Notes: generated by a model from the sequence alone, not told the origin. A DNA stretch of 64,000 bases from Pseudomonas sp. C2B4 (GCF_013359695.1 NZ_JABFMU010000001.1:1-64000), one strand, 5' to 3'. Shown: positions 9,105 to 19,695, counted from the first letter of the stretch. Made by a program: numbers and translations.

Positions 9105-9329
9105 ATGAAAACCATGGAACGTACACTCAGTTCCGATCTGTTCTTCGAAGACACTGCTGCAAAAACCCAGGCTTCCCTGCCTCTGCGCGTTATCGCCAAC
9201 CTGATGCTGTGGCAGCGCCGCATCTCCAGCCGCCACCAACTGGCTCGCCTGGATTCGCGTCTGCTGGCTGATGCCGGGATCAGCGAAGCACAACGCTTCG
9301 AAGAGCTGAGCAAGCCGTTCTGGCGCTAA
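9105..9329 (+). CDS. DUF1127 domain small basic protein
   Basis: This 74-residue protein carries the DUF1127 (YjiS-like) signature in its second half: a short helical segment, then RRISSRHQLARLDSRLLADAG and the C-terminal ISEAQ-RFEELSKPFWR. DUF1127 proteins are small, Arg-rich and mostly uncharacterised; some are linked to RNA binding and to phosphate or carbon metabolism in alpha-proteobacteria. An alternative ATG three codons in (9114) is possible. A paralogue follows at 9587. The upstream region is unusually rich in operator-like repeats, suggesting tight control. Confidence 0.85.
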   Translation: MKTMERTLSSDLFFEDTAAKTQASLPLRVIANLMLWQRRISSRHQLARLDSRLLADAGISEAQRFEELSKPFWR

Positions 9330-9387
9330 GTCAGCGTCGCTGGCCCTGACCTTAAGGTCCACCGCCAGCAACCCGAATTGAAAAAGC

Positions 9388-9424
9388 AAAGCCCGTCGTG
9401 GGAAACCACGACGGGCTTTGTCGT
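9388..9424 (+). terminator. Rho-independent terminator after first DUF1127 gene
   Basis: AAAGCCCGTCGTGG and CCACGACGGGCTTT form a perfect 14-bp stem with a GAAA tetraloop, followed by T-rich sequence. The second DUF1127 gene therefore needs its own promoter. Confidence 0.9.
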
Positions 9425-9469
9425 TTTGACGATCCAAAACCAACAATACAGAGGAAGAAGTCGCCAATA

Positions 9470-9505
9470 GGTACAGTTGTAATAACATCGCAACTGAACC
9501 AGTAC
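9470..9505. promoter_or_regulatory. Second copy of the GGTACAGTT ... ACCAGTAC operator pair
   Basis: TAGGTACAGTTG (9468-9479) is identical to the site at 8951-8962, and ACCAGTACA (9498-9506) is identical to 8974-8982. The spacing is 19 bp here against 12 bp at the first locus. Both pairs precede DUF1127 genes, which supports a shared regulator. Confidence 0.45.
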
Positions 9506-9586
9506 AATTCAGTCTTGGTGTGTCTGTTGCCAGTATCCGGTCGGGATCAACATGAGATCCCATCCCGACTGCAAAAGGACTGCACC

Positions 9587-9796
9587 ATGAATCGCACTTT
9601 GGATACTTCCATTTCCACGCCTCAATCCAATCATCGCGTGAGCTGGCTCCGCAGATTGCTCAGGAGGTTCGGCGACAGCCTGGAAAGGAGCAGAACCCGG
9701 CATTTACTGGGCCAACTGGATGATCGGCAGCTCTCAGACCTGGGCATCAGCCACGCTGATCGTGCCAAAGAATTGGATAAACCATTTTGGCGCTGA
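9587..9796 (+). CDS. DUF1127 domain small basic protein (second copy)
   Basis: From the ATG at 9587, preceded by AAAAGGA, this gene encodes 69 residues. An N-terminal Ser/Thr-rich stretch is followed by the Arg-rich DUF1127 motif (WLRRLLRRFGDSLERSRTRH, LLGQLDDRQLSDLGIS, KELDKPFWR). The final KPFWR is shared with the upstream paralogue at 9105, indicating an old tandem duplication, while the N-terminal halves have diverged. The upstream reading frame is open much further, but only this start gives a DUF1127 protein. Function is unknown. Confidence 0.85.
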   Translation: MNRTLDTSISTPQSNHRVSWLRRLLRRFGDSLERSRTRHLLGQLDDRQLSDLGISHADRAKELDKPFWR

Positions 9797-9941
9797 TGCG
9801 CTGCCCGAACAGAAGGCACTGTTCGAATCGCTATGAGCAGGCCTAATATCAAACCAGAACTTGGCGAGCGCGGAGTGTCTAACGTCTGACTCTCCAGACA
9901 CCACGCCATATTTCAATTGAATTATCCAAAGGAGCTACACC

Positions 9942-10259
9942 ATGTCCCGTCTTCGCCTGCTCAGCGCTGCAGCCCTGATTGCCGTGGCTGCCAATGCCCA
10001 CGCCACCAGCTTCATCGTGACCACCGATGCCGTCGTCGGTGCACTCAAAGCCACCTCCGATGCAACCTCCGACGTCACTTCGTCCTTTAAAGATGACAAG
10101 ATCGTACTGGCCGCTCGTGACGACGCCGCCAGTTTCGTCGCCAGCGAGGGCAACATCCGCGGCGTAAAACTGGAAAGCGCGCTCGACCACATCCGGCATC
10201 AGGCTCCTCAACTGAATGCAAGCGATGCGCAATTGGCGCAAGCGATTCTGGCGATCTAA
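9942..10259 (+). CDS. DUF2388 periplasmic protein (copy 1)
   Basis: This 105-residue exported protein has a Sec signal peptide (MSRLRLLSAAALIAVAANAHA) and a mature DUF2388 domain. The domain shows the repeated Thr/Ser-Asp stretch (ATSDATSDVTSSFKDDKI) and the signature AARDDAASFVASEGNIRGVKLESAL. The family is small, largely restricted to Pseudomonas, and has no known function. It is the first of three tandem paralogues that lead into the large HExxH/DUF4105 gene. AAAGGAG precedes the ATG. A hairpin at 10275-10295 follows it, so expression of the later genes may be partly separate. Confidence 0.88.
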   Translation: MSRLRLLSAAALIAVAANAHATSFIVTTDAVVGALKATSDATSDVTSSFKDDKIVLAARDDAASFVASEGNIRGVKLESALDHIRHQAPQLNASDAQLAQAILAI

Positions 10260-10274
10260 GCAAACGTCTGACGC

Positions 10275-10295
10275 GGGACACGCCCAACGTGTCCC
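10275..10295 (+). terminator. Hairpin between DUF2388 copies 1 and 2
   Basis: GGGACACG and CGTGTCCC form an 8-bp perfect stem with a CCCAA loop. There is no strict T run (ATGTTCATGTTTC follows), so it may be a weak terminator or an mRNA-stabilising stem. Confidence 0.45.
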
Positions 10296-10371
10296 CATGT
10301 TCATGTTTCGGCGCTGGCTCTAGTCCGGGCATTGCGCTAGCCTTGGGACTCGCTTTCAACTGCCGAGTCTC

Positions 10372-10689
10372 ATGCGTTTTCTTTCACGCCTGTTAATCAC
10401 TTCTGCCTTTATGGCGGCCAACTATTCGGGCTCGGCCTATGCCTTCGACGCCTTTAATCTGTCGACGCAAGGCACCGTGGCCAGTGGTTATGCCTCAAGC
10501 CTGGTGACCTCCGCCCCCTTCGACCATAAACTGCTGCTCGCCGCCCATGATGACGCCGCAGCGTTCATCGCCAGTGACGGCCAATTGAGAGGCGCCCAAC
10601 TCGAGTCGGCCCTGCGCTATCTGCGCCAGAACCAGCCAAAACTTCATGCCAGCGACCTTGAACTGGCACAGGCAATTCTCGTCCAATAG
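10372..10689 (+). CDS. DUF2388 periplasmic protein (copy 2)
   Basis: This 105-residue paralogue of the neighbours has a signal peptide (MRFLSRLLITSAFMAANYSGSAYA) and the DUF2388 core AAHDDAAAFIASDGQLRGAQ plus a C-terminal ASDLELAQAILVQ. The Thr/Asp-rich stretch of copies 1 and 3 is replaced by a Ser/Ala-rich segment here, so this copy is the most diverged at its N-terminus. The shared C-terminal ELAQAIL motif is kept in all three. It lies 29 bp before copy 3. Function is unknown. Confidence 0.86.
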   Translation: MRFLSRLLITSAFMAANYSGSAYAFDAFNLSTQGTVASGYASSLVTSAPFDHKLLLAAHDDAAAFIASDGQLRGAQLESALRYLRQNQPKLHASDLELAQAILVQ

Positions 10690-10717
10690 TTATCCTTAGT
10701 TCCTCCGGAGTCGTTCC

Positions 10718-11038
10718 ATGCGTAGCCCGCTGATTGCCGCCACCCTTGGCCTGCTGTTGTTGGCCGATATGGCCCAGGCACATACCCTGGTAGCCACCAG
10801 TAACATCCTCATTCGTGCCACCCAGCGCACACTGGATTTCACTTCTGATACCACCACGTCCATCAGGGACTCGAAACTCGTGCGCGAAGCACAGGATGAC
10901 GCCGCCAGCTTCGTTGCGACCAATGGCGATATTCGTGGTGCGCACCTGGAAGCGGCCTTCGACATGTTGCGCACCCGCGTGCCGGAAGCCCGTGATGCCA
11001 GTGATCAGGTTCTCGCCGAAGCCATCCTCGCACTGTGA
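10718..11038 (+). CDS. DUF2388 periplasmic protein (copy 3)
   Basis: This 106-residue exported paralogue has the signal peptide MRSPLIAATLGLLLLADMAQA. The mature part repeats the copy 1 layout: NILIRATQRTLDFTSDTTTS, then AQDDAASFVATNGDIRGAHL and DQVLAEAILAL. CTCCGGAG precedes it. Its stop overlaps the GTG start of the next gene (GTGA at 11035-11038), so translation of the large HExxH/DUF4105 protein is coupled to this one. That coupling is the strongest sign that the DUF2388 proteins work with that protein. Confidence 0.88.
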   Translation: MRSPLIAATLGLLLLADMAQAHTLVATSNILIRATQRTLDFTSDTTTSIRDSKLVREAQDDAASFVATNGDIRGAHLEAAFDMLRTRVPEARDASDQVLAEAILAL

Positions 11039-12996
11039 AGCTATCCACAGCCTGGCTACTGGCCGGGGCGCTGTTGCTGTTCGGCAACAACGCCCAGGCC
11101 GGCCTTGAACTACACCTCAAGACAGAAGATCTGAGTCCCGCACAACAGCAGGCCAGTCAGGCGTTGCTCGATGAAGCCATGCAGGCGCTACCGCCGCGCT
11201 TTATCGAGCACCTCGACCGGCGCATCGACGTCGGCTGGACCGACGACATGCCCACAAACGCCTATGGCCAGGCATCGTTGGTGTCCGAACTCGATCTGAA
11301 TCGCAGGTTGCTGGCCAGCCTCACGGACGGCAGCGCCGCCACCAAAAAAACCTACCGTCCCCATGGCACCGTACGCCGGGAAATGCTCGCTACGGTTTTG
11401 CACGAACTGACCCACATTTATGACCGTTCACGCCTGTGGCCCCAGGCGGAGCGCACACTGATCCAACGCTGTACCCGACAGGACAGCAGCTCAGGCCTGG
11501 TCGGCATTCCCGACGAATGTCGCGGTCAGTCCGGGCGCCGCTTCACCCTCAGCGACGATCCGCGCCTGCTCGACCTTGCCGGCTGGCCGCAATACGTGGG
11601 CCGTCGTGGCGAACGTGAACAGTACAACCGGCAGATCGCACGCAGTCCGGACATCTACGAAACGAGCAGTCCCAAAGAGTTCGTCGCGGTCAACATGGAG
11701 TACTTCCTCCTCGATCCGGGTTACGCCTGTCGCCGCCCGGCCCTGTACCGCTACTACAAAGAACACTTCGGCTGGGCACCTGCCGCCAAAGACACCTGCG
11801 GCAAAACCTTCGCGTTCCTCAATGCCGGCAATGACTTTGCCAAAACACCGCTGGGCCAGGTCGATCCGGAGCGGGTGTATGCCGTCGACTATCTGCTGGC
11901 CGAGGCCAATCAGAACTGGGTCAGCCGCTGGGGCCACAGCATGTTGCGGCTGGTGATCTGTGCTCCGGGCCGGCCTCGTGGGCCGGACTGTCGGCTGGAC
12001 CTGGACCAGCATCTGGTGTTGTCCTACCGCGCCTTCGTCGGCGACGTGCAGCTGTCGAGCTGGGATGGACTGGTGGGCAAATACCCCTCTCGCCTGTTTG
12101 TCCTGCCGTTGGCCCAAGTGATCGATGAATACACCAAGACCGAATTGCGCAGCCTGGCTTCAGTGCCGCTGAATCTGTCGCGCAACGAAATCGAAGAGGT
12201 GGTGGAACATGCCGCCGAGATGCACTGGAGCTATGACGGAAACTACTTTTTCCTCTCCAACAACTGCGCAGTAGAAGGCCTCAAACTGCTACGCAGCGGC
12301 ACCAACAATTCGAAGCTGGTCGGACTGGACAGCATCATGCCAAACGGGCTGCTCGAAGTGCTCAAGGGGCGCGGCCTGGCCAACACCAGCGTGCTGGACG
12401 ATCCCCGCGAAGCGCTACGCCTGGGTTATCGCTTCGACTCCTTCCGTGAACGCTATCAAGCGATGTTCGAGGTGTTGAAGAAACACTTGCCGATCAAACA
12501 GGACAAGGTCGAGGACTGGCTGGCCTTGAAAGCCGAGCAGCGCCGCCAATGGTTTGATCAGGCTGACCTGCGCACCAGTGCGGCACTGCTGCTGCTGGAG
12601 CAGGCCAGTTTCCGGCAGCAATTGGTGCTGGCCCAGGATGAAGTGAAACAACGCTATCTGGGCGCCCGGGAGCTGCAGAACGGCGGCATGGACAGAGCCA
12701 ATAAAACCTTGCAGGAGATTCTGGCCAACAGCGGCTTCCTCAGCCGCCCGGCGGAACTGCTCGGCAGCGGAGGCTATGGATTGCCGCAGCCGAATGAATG
12801 GCAACGCCTGGAATCGGAAAGCAGCCTGCGCCAGAAACAGCTTCAGGCACTGAGCGGAGATCTGGACAAGGAAGTCAGGGCCTTGCTTGAACCGGAACGT
12901 GCAGCGGAAATGGCGGCTAATGAAGCCAACGTGAAGCAGATTGGCGAGCATCTGCGCACACTGCACAAGGCGTCGGGCGGGTTGGAGTTGCCTTAA
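11035..12996 (+). CDS. Exported HExxH + DUF4105 (Lnb-like) protein
   Basis: This 653-residue protein starts at a GTG that overlaps the previous stop. A signal peptide (about residues 1-22, ending NNAQA) leads into an N-terminal domain with a zinc-protease-like HELTH motif (His123, Glu124, His127). A later PKEFVAVNMEYF supplies a possible third-ligand glutamate. The middle carries DUF4105, also called the Lnb N-terminal periplasmic domain, with NWVSRWGHSMLRL and SNNCAVEGLKLL giving a conserved His and Cys. The last 200 residues are helical and Glu/Leu-rich. DUF4105 relatives include the lipoprotein N-acyltransferase Lnb, so lipoprotein or envelope processing is plausible. The substrate is unknown. 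Confidence 0.8.
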   Translation: MKLSTAWLLAGALLLFGNNAQAGLELHLKTEDLSPAQQQASQALLDEAMQALPPRFIEHLDRRIDVGWTDDMPTNAYGQASLVSELDLNRRLLASLTDGSAATKKTYRPHGTVRREMLATVLHELTHIYDRSRLWPQAERTLIQRCTRQDSSSGLVGIPDECRGQSGRRFTLSDDPRLLDLAGWPQYVGRRGEREQYNRQIARSPDIYETSSPKEFVAVNMEYFLLDPGYACRRPALYRYYKEHFGWAPAAKDTCGKTFAFLNAGNDFAKTPLGQVDPERVYAVDYLLAEANQNWVSRWGHSMLRLVICAPGRPRGPDCRLDLDQHLVLSYRAFVGDVQLSSWDGLVGKYPSRLFVLPLAQVIDEYTKTELRSLASVPLNLSRNEIEEVVEHAAEMHWSYDGNYFFLSNNCAVEGLKLLRSGTNNSKLVGLDSIMPNGLLEVLKGRGLANTSVLDDPREALRLGYRFDSFRERYQAMFEVLKKHLPIKQDKVEDWLALKAEQRRQWFDQADLRTSAALLLLEQASFRQQLVLAQDEVKQRYLGARELQNGGMDRANKTLQEILANSGFLSRPAELLGSGGYGLPQPNEWQRLESESSLRQKQLQALSGDLDKEVRALLEPERAAEMAANEANVKQIGEHLRTLHKASGGLELP

Positions 12997-13007
12997 GTGA
13001 GTATTTT

Positions 13008-13036
13008 TGTGGCGAGGGAGCTTGCTCCGTCGCCAC
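13008..13036. repeat. REP-like palindrome
   Basis: TGTGGCGAGGGAGC, TTGC, then a near-complementary half ending CGCCACA forms one hairpin. It matches the GTGGCGAGGGAGCTTGCTCCC class of fluorescens REP sequences, also seen at 34769. It sits between the convergent HExxH/DUF4105 and RcnB-like genes. Confidence 0.8.
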
Positions 13037-13050
13037 AATCAAACAGCGAC

Positions 13051-13497
13051 TCAGTAGAGCACGCCCTCTAGGACCTCATACACAATCCCGCTCCCCACCG
13101 CGATCAGCACAACATCCCCCCCGGCCCGACGCCATTCGTAACCCGGGTAGTACGGCAGTCGCCCCAGTGCACGGTTATCCAGTCGCTCACCATAGTAACC
13201 ATGGGGCAAAGGCCGACCCCGAACCAGACGAATACCCGGCGGTGGCGGAGCCCCGCGTACGAAATAGTCGCGATGGTCGTGAATGGTCTGGCGCACTGGA
13301 CCGAAGTCCCGTGGAGGAGGTCCGCCACGATGGTTGTCCTGCCCGCCACGATGATCATCGCCGTGATTGTCGTAATGGCCCTGCTGCGGGCCGCCGTGGT
13401 CGTGATCGTCGCGTTGATCGGCGCTGGCGTGCAGCAACGGGGTCGCACTGAGCATCAGCACACCCAGGCTGGCAATCAGACGTTTCGGCATTTTCAT
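13051..13497 (-). CDS. RcnB/CigR-family exported protein
   Basis: This 148-residue protein begins at the ATG at 13497, with GAGGAAA upstream. A signal peptide (MKMPKRLIASLGVLMLSATPLLHA) leads to a low-complexity His/Asp/Gly-rich region (DQRDDHDHGGPQQGHYDNHG and further repeats, about residues 25-65). The conserved RcnB-type C-terminal domain follows: RGRPLPHGYYG, LPYYPGYEWRRAGGDVVLIAV. RcnB in E. coli is a periplasmic protein needed for nickel/cobalt homeostasis, and CigR of Salmonella has a related fold. The His/Asp-rich segment suggests metal binding, but no metal gene is adjacent. Confidence 0.75.
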   Translation of the reverse strand: MKMPKRLIASLGVLMLSATPLLHASADQRDDHDHGGPQQGHYDNHGDDHRGGQDNHRGGPPPRDFGPVRQTIHDHRDYFVRGAPPPPGIRLVRGRPLPHGYYGERLDNRALGRLPYYPGYEWRRAGGDVVLIAVGSGIVYEVLEGVLY

Positions 13498-13524
13498 TGG
13501 GGGTTTCCTCACAACACACACAGC

Positions 13525-13557
13525 AAAAAGGGCTTCAGAACGCAGTCCTGAAGCCCT
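13525..13557 (-). terminator. Rho-independent terminator of trpBA
   Basis: On the minus strand AGGGCTTCAG and CTGAAGCCCT form a 10-bp stem followed by TTTTT, about 65 bp after the trpA stop. Confidence 0.85.
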
Positions 13558-13618
13558 CGGTCTTGCTGGTTAGTCTGTGCCGGGAGGCTCTAATTCCTCT
13601 GTATCAGGAACTTTACCT

Positions 13619-14430
13619 TCAGCTGACACGGGCCTTACGCACACCATCAGCCAGTGCCGAGCAAAGGCTCAGTACGCCATCGATCGCCTGATCCGGCGTC
13701 GAGGCATCGGCGATGTGATCGATCAATGCCGAACCCACCACCACACCGTCCGCCAGACGCGCGATAGACGCCGCTTGCTCCGGTGTACGGATGCCGAAGC
13801 CGATGCTGATCGGCAGGTCGGTATGGCGACGCAGACGAGCGACCGCCTCTTCGACGTGCTCCAGTGTTGCCGCGCCAGCACCGGTCACACCGGCAACGGA
13901 GACGTAATACACAAAGCCGGAGCTGCCGTTGAGCACGGTGGGCAGGCGAACGTCGTCTGTGGTCGGGGTGGTCAGACGGATGAAGTCCAGACCGGCAGCC
14001 TGTGCCGGGTCGCACAGTTCGCCATTATGTTCAGGCGGCATATCGACCACGATCAAGCCATCGACACCAGCCTCTTTCGCATCAGCGATAAAACGCGGTA
14101 CGCCGTACTTGTGAATCGGGTTGAAGTATCCCATCAGCACCAGCGGCGTTTCGTTGTTGTCCTTGCGGAACTCACGCACCATTTCCAGGGTTTTCACCAG
14201 GTTCTGCTTGGCAGCCAGGGCGCGGATGTTGGCGAGCTGGATCGCCGGGCCGTCAGCCATCGGATCGGTGAAGGGCATGCCCAATTCGATCACGTCGGCG
14301 CCAGCGGCCGGCAAACCCTTGAGGATCGCCAGGGACGTGTCGTAGTCCGGGTCACCGGCGGTGACGAAGGTCACCAGGGCAGCGCGGTTCTGTTCCTTGA
14401 GTTCGGCAAAACGTGTTTGCAGGCGGCTCA

Positions 14431-14431
<1 letters not shown>
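13619..14431 (-). CDS. trpA: Tryptophan synthase alpha chain
   Basis: The 270-residue TIM-barrel alpha subunit cleaves indole-3-glycerol phosphate to indole and glyceraldehyde 3-phosphate, passing indole through the tunnel to Trp[19 protein letters not shown] holds the catalytic Glu and Asp (family Glu49 and Asp60). [10 protein letters not shown] and [14 protein letters not shown] are the usual phosphate-site blocks, and [12 protein letters not shown] is near the C-terminus. The ATG overlaps the trpB stop by one base (TGATG), so the two chains are translationally coupled. Length is standard. Confidence 0.97.
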
Positions 14432-16653
<2,222 letters not shown>

Positions 16654-16681
<28 letters not shown>

Positions 16682-16980
16682 GCCGCCAACAGGCCCAATG
16701 CACCGACGGCCACACCGGCTGTCGTCCAAGGGTGCTCCTGGGCGTAGTCCCGAGTCGCGATCCCGGTTTCCCGGGTTTTCACCTTGACCTCCTCATAGGC
16801 ATCGGAAAGCAGATGGCGCGAATGTCTCAGCGCGTTCTCAGCGTTGCCTTTGAGCACCTTGAGGGTCTTGCGCGACTCGTCCGAGGCGTCGTCCTTCAGG
16901 CTCTCCAAGGATTTGAGCAGACTCTCGATCTCCGCTTCCATGCTTTGCAATGAGGCTTTGCGTAACGAGCTGTTGGCCAT
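16654..16980 (-). CDS. DUF883/ElaB-YqjD family membrane-anchored protein
   Basis: This 108-residue protein has a helical, charged N-terminal region (about residues 10-75, [20 protein letters not shown] and similar heptads). A conserved [20 protein letters not shown] hinge and a C-terminal membrane helix ending in LFKRGD follow. This is the DUF883 pattern. E. coli homologues ElaB/YqjD are inner-membrane-anchored, ribosome-associating proteins of stationary phase, often RpoS-dependent. It overlaps trpI tail-to-tail by 28 bp. Confidence 0.85.
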
Positions 16981-17137
16981 GGTGGCTCTCCTTCATTGTT
17001 GATGAGTGGCGTGTGTTGGTTGGGACTTCAGGGGCTCGAGAAAGTGCAGTAAATGTGAACGTCCATGTCGGAACGACCAATAGAAGTAAGACAGAAAATC
17101 ACTGCTAGGCTGTATTTCACACCCTGAGGAGAACGCC

Positions 17138-17353
17138 ATGTCTGACCATCACACCTACAAGAAAGTCGAACTGGTTGGCTCGTCCACCAGCAGCATTGAA
17201 GACGCGATCAACAACGCACTGGCCGAGGCCAGTAAAAGTCTCAAATACATGGAATGGTTTGAAGTGACCGAAACCCGCGGACACATCAAGGATGGCAAGG
17301 CTGCGCACTTCCAGGTGACGCTTAAAGTCGGGTTCAGGATTGCCAGCAGCTGA
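17138..17353 (+). CDS. Dodecin family flavin-binding protein
   Basis: At 71 residues this has the full dodecin domain: YKKVELVGSSTSSIEDAINN, then the ALAEASKSLKYMEWFEVTE helix/strand, and HFQVTLKVGF. Dodecins assemble into hollow dodecamers that store flavin or related ligands in the cytoplasm. In the family a Trp stacks on the isoalloxazine ring; here this is Trp in MEWFEV. CCTGAGGAGAACGCC before the ATG is a strong ribosome site. It is a single-gene unit. Confidence 0.93.
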   Translation: MSDHHTYKKVELVGSSTSSIEDAINNALAEASKSLKYMEWFEVTETRGHIKDGKAAHFQVTLKVGFRIASS

Positions 17354-17477
17354 CGTTGGTCTAGCCTTCTGAACTTGCGCGCTGGCCGAGTGCCATAGGG
17401 AATGGCAAGGCGCTATATAACTAAAATCTGGCCAAAGGCTGGGTGCTCCCTTTTGATCCGACCAGAGATTGCGACTG

Positions 17478-17699
17478 ATGAAGAAGTTTATTTTGGCGGC
17501 AGGTTTGTTGAGTCTGGCGGGGACAGCCTTTGCTGACGTCAAATCCTGCGAAGAACTGAAAGCCGAGATCGCGGCAAAGCTAGATGCCAAGGGCGTTTCC
17601 GGTTATTCGCTGGAAATTGTCGATAAAGGAGCAGCCGCTGGCGGAAAAGTCGTCGGTACCTGTGAAAAGGGCACCAAGGTCATCGTCTACAAGCGTTAA
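17478..17699 (+). CDS. DUF1161 exported protein (copy 1)
   Basis: This 73-residue protein (ATG at 17478) has a signal peptide MKKFILAAGLLSLAGTAFA and a short mature domain CEELKAEIAAKLDAKGVSGY followed by VVGTCEKGTKVIVYKR. The two cysteines probably form a disulfide in the periplasm. This is the DUF1161 family, function unknown, common in Pseudomonas and relatives. A paralogue with the same layout lies at 19696, across two unrelated genes. Confidence 0.87.
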   Translation: MKKFILAAGLLSLAGTAFADVKSCEELKAEIAAKLDAKGVSGYSLEIVDKGAAAGGKVVGTCEKGTKVIVYKR

Positions 17700-17715
17700 G
17701 CGGGTTACCAAAACC

Positions 17716-17816
17716 TGTAGGAGCGAGCTTGCTCGCGATGGTCGCCAACGATAACGCTGGAAGCCTGACACCCTGCAGTGGTCTCAGGTTCATCGCGAGC
17801 AAGCTCGCTCCTACAA
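17716..17816. repeat. BIME: inverted pair of REP elements
   Basis: CTGTAGGAGCGAGCTTGCTCGCGATG (17716-17740) and its inverse ending GCTCGCTCCTACAAG (17791-17816) flank about 50 bp. Each half is itself a palindrome around GAGCTTGCTC. The pair lies between the convergent DUF1161 and LLM oxidoreductase genes and may stop transcription from both sides. Confidence 0.9.
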
Positions 17817-17832
17817 GTCAATGCGCCAAATG

Positions 17833-18834
17833 TCAGCCTTTCATGACTTGCGCCAACAGCTCGTAGGAATGCAGACGATCAGCATGTTCGTACAGGTCGC
17901 AGGTAAAAATCAGCTCGTCGGCCTGGGTCTGCTCGACCAGTACGTCCAGCTTGGCGCGGATTTTCTGCGGGCTGCCGATCATGGCCAACCCCAGGAAATC
18001 CATCACCGCCTCCCTCTCGTGGGGTAGCCACAGGCCATCCATGGTTTTCACCGGTGGACGCTGCACCAGGCTTTGGCCGCGCATCAGCGCGAGAATGCGC
18101 TGGAACACCGAGGTCGCCAGATAGTCGGCTTGTTCATCGGTGTCGGCCGCCACCAGTGGCACGCCGAGCATCACGTAAGGTTTGTCCAGCACCGCTGAAG
18201 GCTTGAAGTGATTGCGGTAGACGCGAATCGCTTCATGCATGTAGCGCGGTGCGAAATGGGAGGCGAAGGCGTAGGGCAAACCGCGCTCACCTGCCAGTTG
18301 CGCACTGAACAGGCTTGAGCCCAGCAACCAGATCGGCACATTCGTACCGGTGCCCGGCATCGCAATGACGCGCTGGTCTGGCGTGCGCGGGCCGAGGTAA
18401 CGCACCAGCTCCGCCACATCGTCCGGGAAGTCGTCTGCGCTGCCGGAGCGTTCGCGACGCAACGCACGGGCAGTCAACTGATCGGAACCAGGGGCACGAC
18501 CGAGCCCCAGATCGATGCGGCCCGGATACAGGCTTTCAAGGGTGCCGAACTGTTCGGCAATCACCAGGGGGGCATGGTTGGGCAGCATCACGCCACCCGA
18601 ACCCACGCGAATGGTCGACGTGCCGCCCGCCAGGTATCCCAGCAACACCGAGGTCGCGGAACTGGCAATGCCATCCATGTTGTGGTGTTCGGCGACCCAG
18701 AATCGGTTGTAGCCGAATTTCTCGACGTGCTGCGCCAGATCCAGCGAATTGCGCAGCGACTGGGCGGCGCTGCCGTTCTCTCGAACGGGCACAAGATCGA
18801 GGGTCGAGAACTTGATATCGGACAGTCGTTTCAT
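17833..18834 (-). CDS. LLM class flavin-dependent oxidoreductase
   Basis: The 333-residue luciferase-like TIM-barrel protein starts at the ATG at 18834 ([20 protein letters not shown]); upstream in-frame codons lack similarity. [20 protein letters not shown] is the family block, and [19 protein letters not shown] and [13 protein letters not shown] mark the YhbW/MsnO8-type subgroup. Such proteins are FMN-dependent and often monooxygenases of unknown substrate. No flavin reductase or sulfonate genes are adjacent, so function stays open. Confidence 0.88.
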   Translation of the reverse strand: MKRLSDIKFSTLDLVPVRENGSAAQSLRNSLDLAQHVEKFGYNRFWVAEHHNMDGIASSATSVLLGYLAGGTSTIRVGSGGVMLPNHAPLVIAEQFGTLESLYPGRIDLGLGRAPGSDQLTARALRRERSGSADDFPDDVAELVRYLGPRTPDQRVIAMPGTGTNVPIWLLGSSLFSAQLAGERGLPYAFASHFAPRYMHEAIRVYRNHFKPSAVLDKPYVMLGVPLVAADTDEQADYLATSVFQRILALMRGQSLVQRPPVKTMDGLWLPHEREAVMDFLGLAMIGSPQKIRAKLDVLVEQTQADELIFTCDLYEHADRLHSYELLAQVMKG

Positions 18835-19074
18835 AAACCTGCTTCTCCAATTGAGGGCGCAGGTTTTTTCTTGCGAACTAAAACCTGCCGAATCCAAAGG
18901 CGTGATTCATGCAATGAGGGCATATACCCGAGTTTCAATAGCGCGGGAAAAATTCCTGCCCAAAAGCCGCCAGGATCGGATGAAGTGAACTTTGATTCAC
19001 AGACTACCCTCACAATCCTGGTAACCGAAACCATACAGGCGCGACCTTTCGCGCCGGATTTTGAGGAGAAAGGC

Positions 19075-19506
19075 ATGGCTATCATCAAGAAAGCATCGGC
19101 CCATTGGGAAGGTGACCTGAAAACCGGCATCGGCTCGATTTCCACGGAAACCGGTGTGCTCAGGGAAGCGCCCTACGGCTTCAAGGCGCGTTTCGAGGGC
19201 GGCAAAGGGACCAATCCGGAAGAGCTGATCGGCGCAGCCCATGCGGGCTGTTTCTCCATGGCATTTTCCATGATTCTCGGTGAGGCCGGCCTGAAGGCCG
19301 ATAGCATTGATACCAAGGCCGAAGTCACCTTGGACCAGGTGGATGGCGGATTTGCGATTACAGCGGTAAAACTGATCCTCAAGGCGAAAATTCCCGGTGC
19401 CAGCCAGGCGCAATTCGAGGAGCTGAGCAATAAGGCCAAGGAAGGTTGTCCGGTTTCCAAGGTTCTGAATGCGAAAATCAGCCTGGATGCGACTTTAGTT
19501 AGCTGA
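19075..19506 (+). CDS. osmC: OsmC-family hydroperoxide reductase
   Basis: This 143-residue protein starts at ATG 19075 behind TTTGAGGAGAAAGGC. OsmC-type peroxidases reduce organic hydroperoxides using two cysteines, seen here in AAHAGCFSMAFSM and KEGCPVSKVL. The N-terminal KASAHWEGDLKTGIGSISTE and GTNPEELIGAAH are conserved. The length and GFKARFEGGKGTNPEEL block favour true OsmC over Ohr. OsmC is typically induced by osmotic stress and stationary phase, but no regulator is adjacent. Confidence 0.93.
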   Translation: MAIIKKASAHWEGDLKTGIGSISTETGVLREAPYGFKARFEGGKGTNPEELIGAAHAGCFSMAFSMILGEAGLKADSIDTKAEVTLDQVDGGFAITAVKLILKAKIPGASQAQFEELSNKAKEGCPVSKVLNAKISLDATLVS

Positions 19507-19522
19507 ATCGGGGTTGGCGCCG

Positions 19523-19601
19523 TAAAAAATCGCAGCCTTCGGCAGCTCCTGCAATGAATCTCGTTCCCCTGTAGGAGCTGCGTAAGGCTGCGATCTTTTT
19601 G
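19523..19601. repeat. REP pair / bidirectional terminator after osmC
   Basis: AAAAAATCGCAGCC...GGCAGCTCCTGC and CTGTAGGAGCTGCG...GGCTGCGATCTTTTT are inverted copies. Together they give a long stem flanked by A6 on one side and T5 on the other. This is a second REP class, built on GTAGGAGCTGC rather than GAGCGAGC, and its flanks make it a good bidirectional terminator. Confidence 0.85.
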
Positions 19602-19695
19602 CTCGACAGCAGACTTGCCCGTCAAAATTGTGGTCGAATAAATGACAGCAGCCAAAACGCAGAATCCTGCGAGCTGCCTCAAAGGAGCTTCAACC

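Noticed and set aside
17716..17816. CRISPR-like repeats
   Set aside because: The repeats are inverted pairs, not direct repeats with regular spacers; they are REP/BIME.
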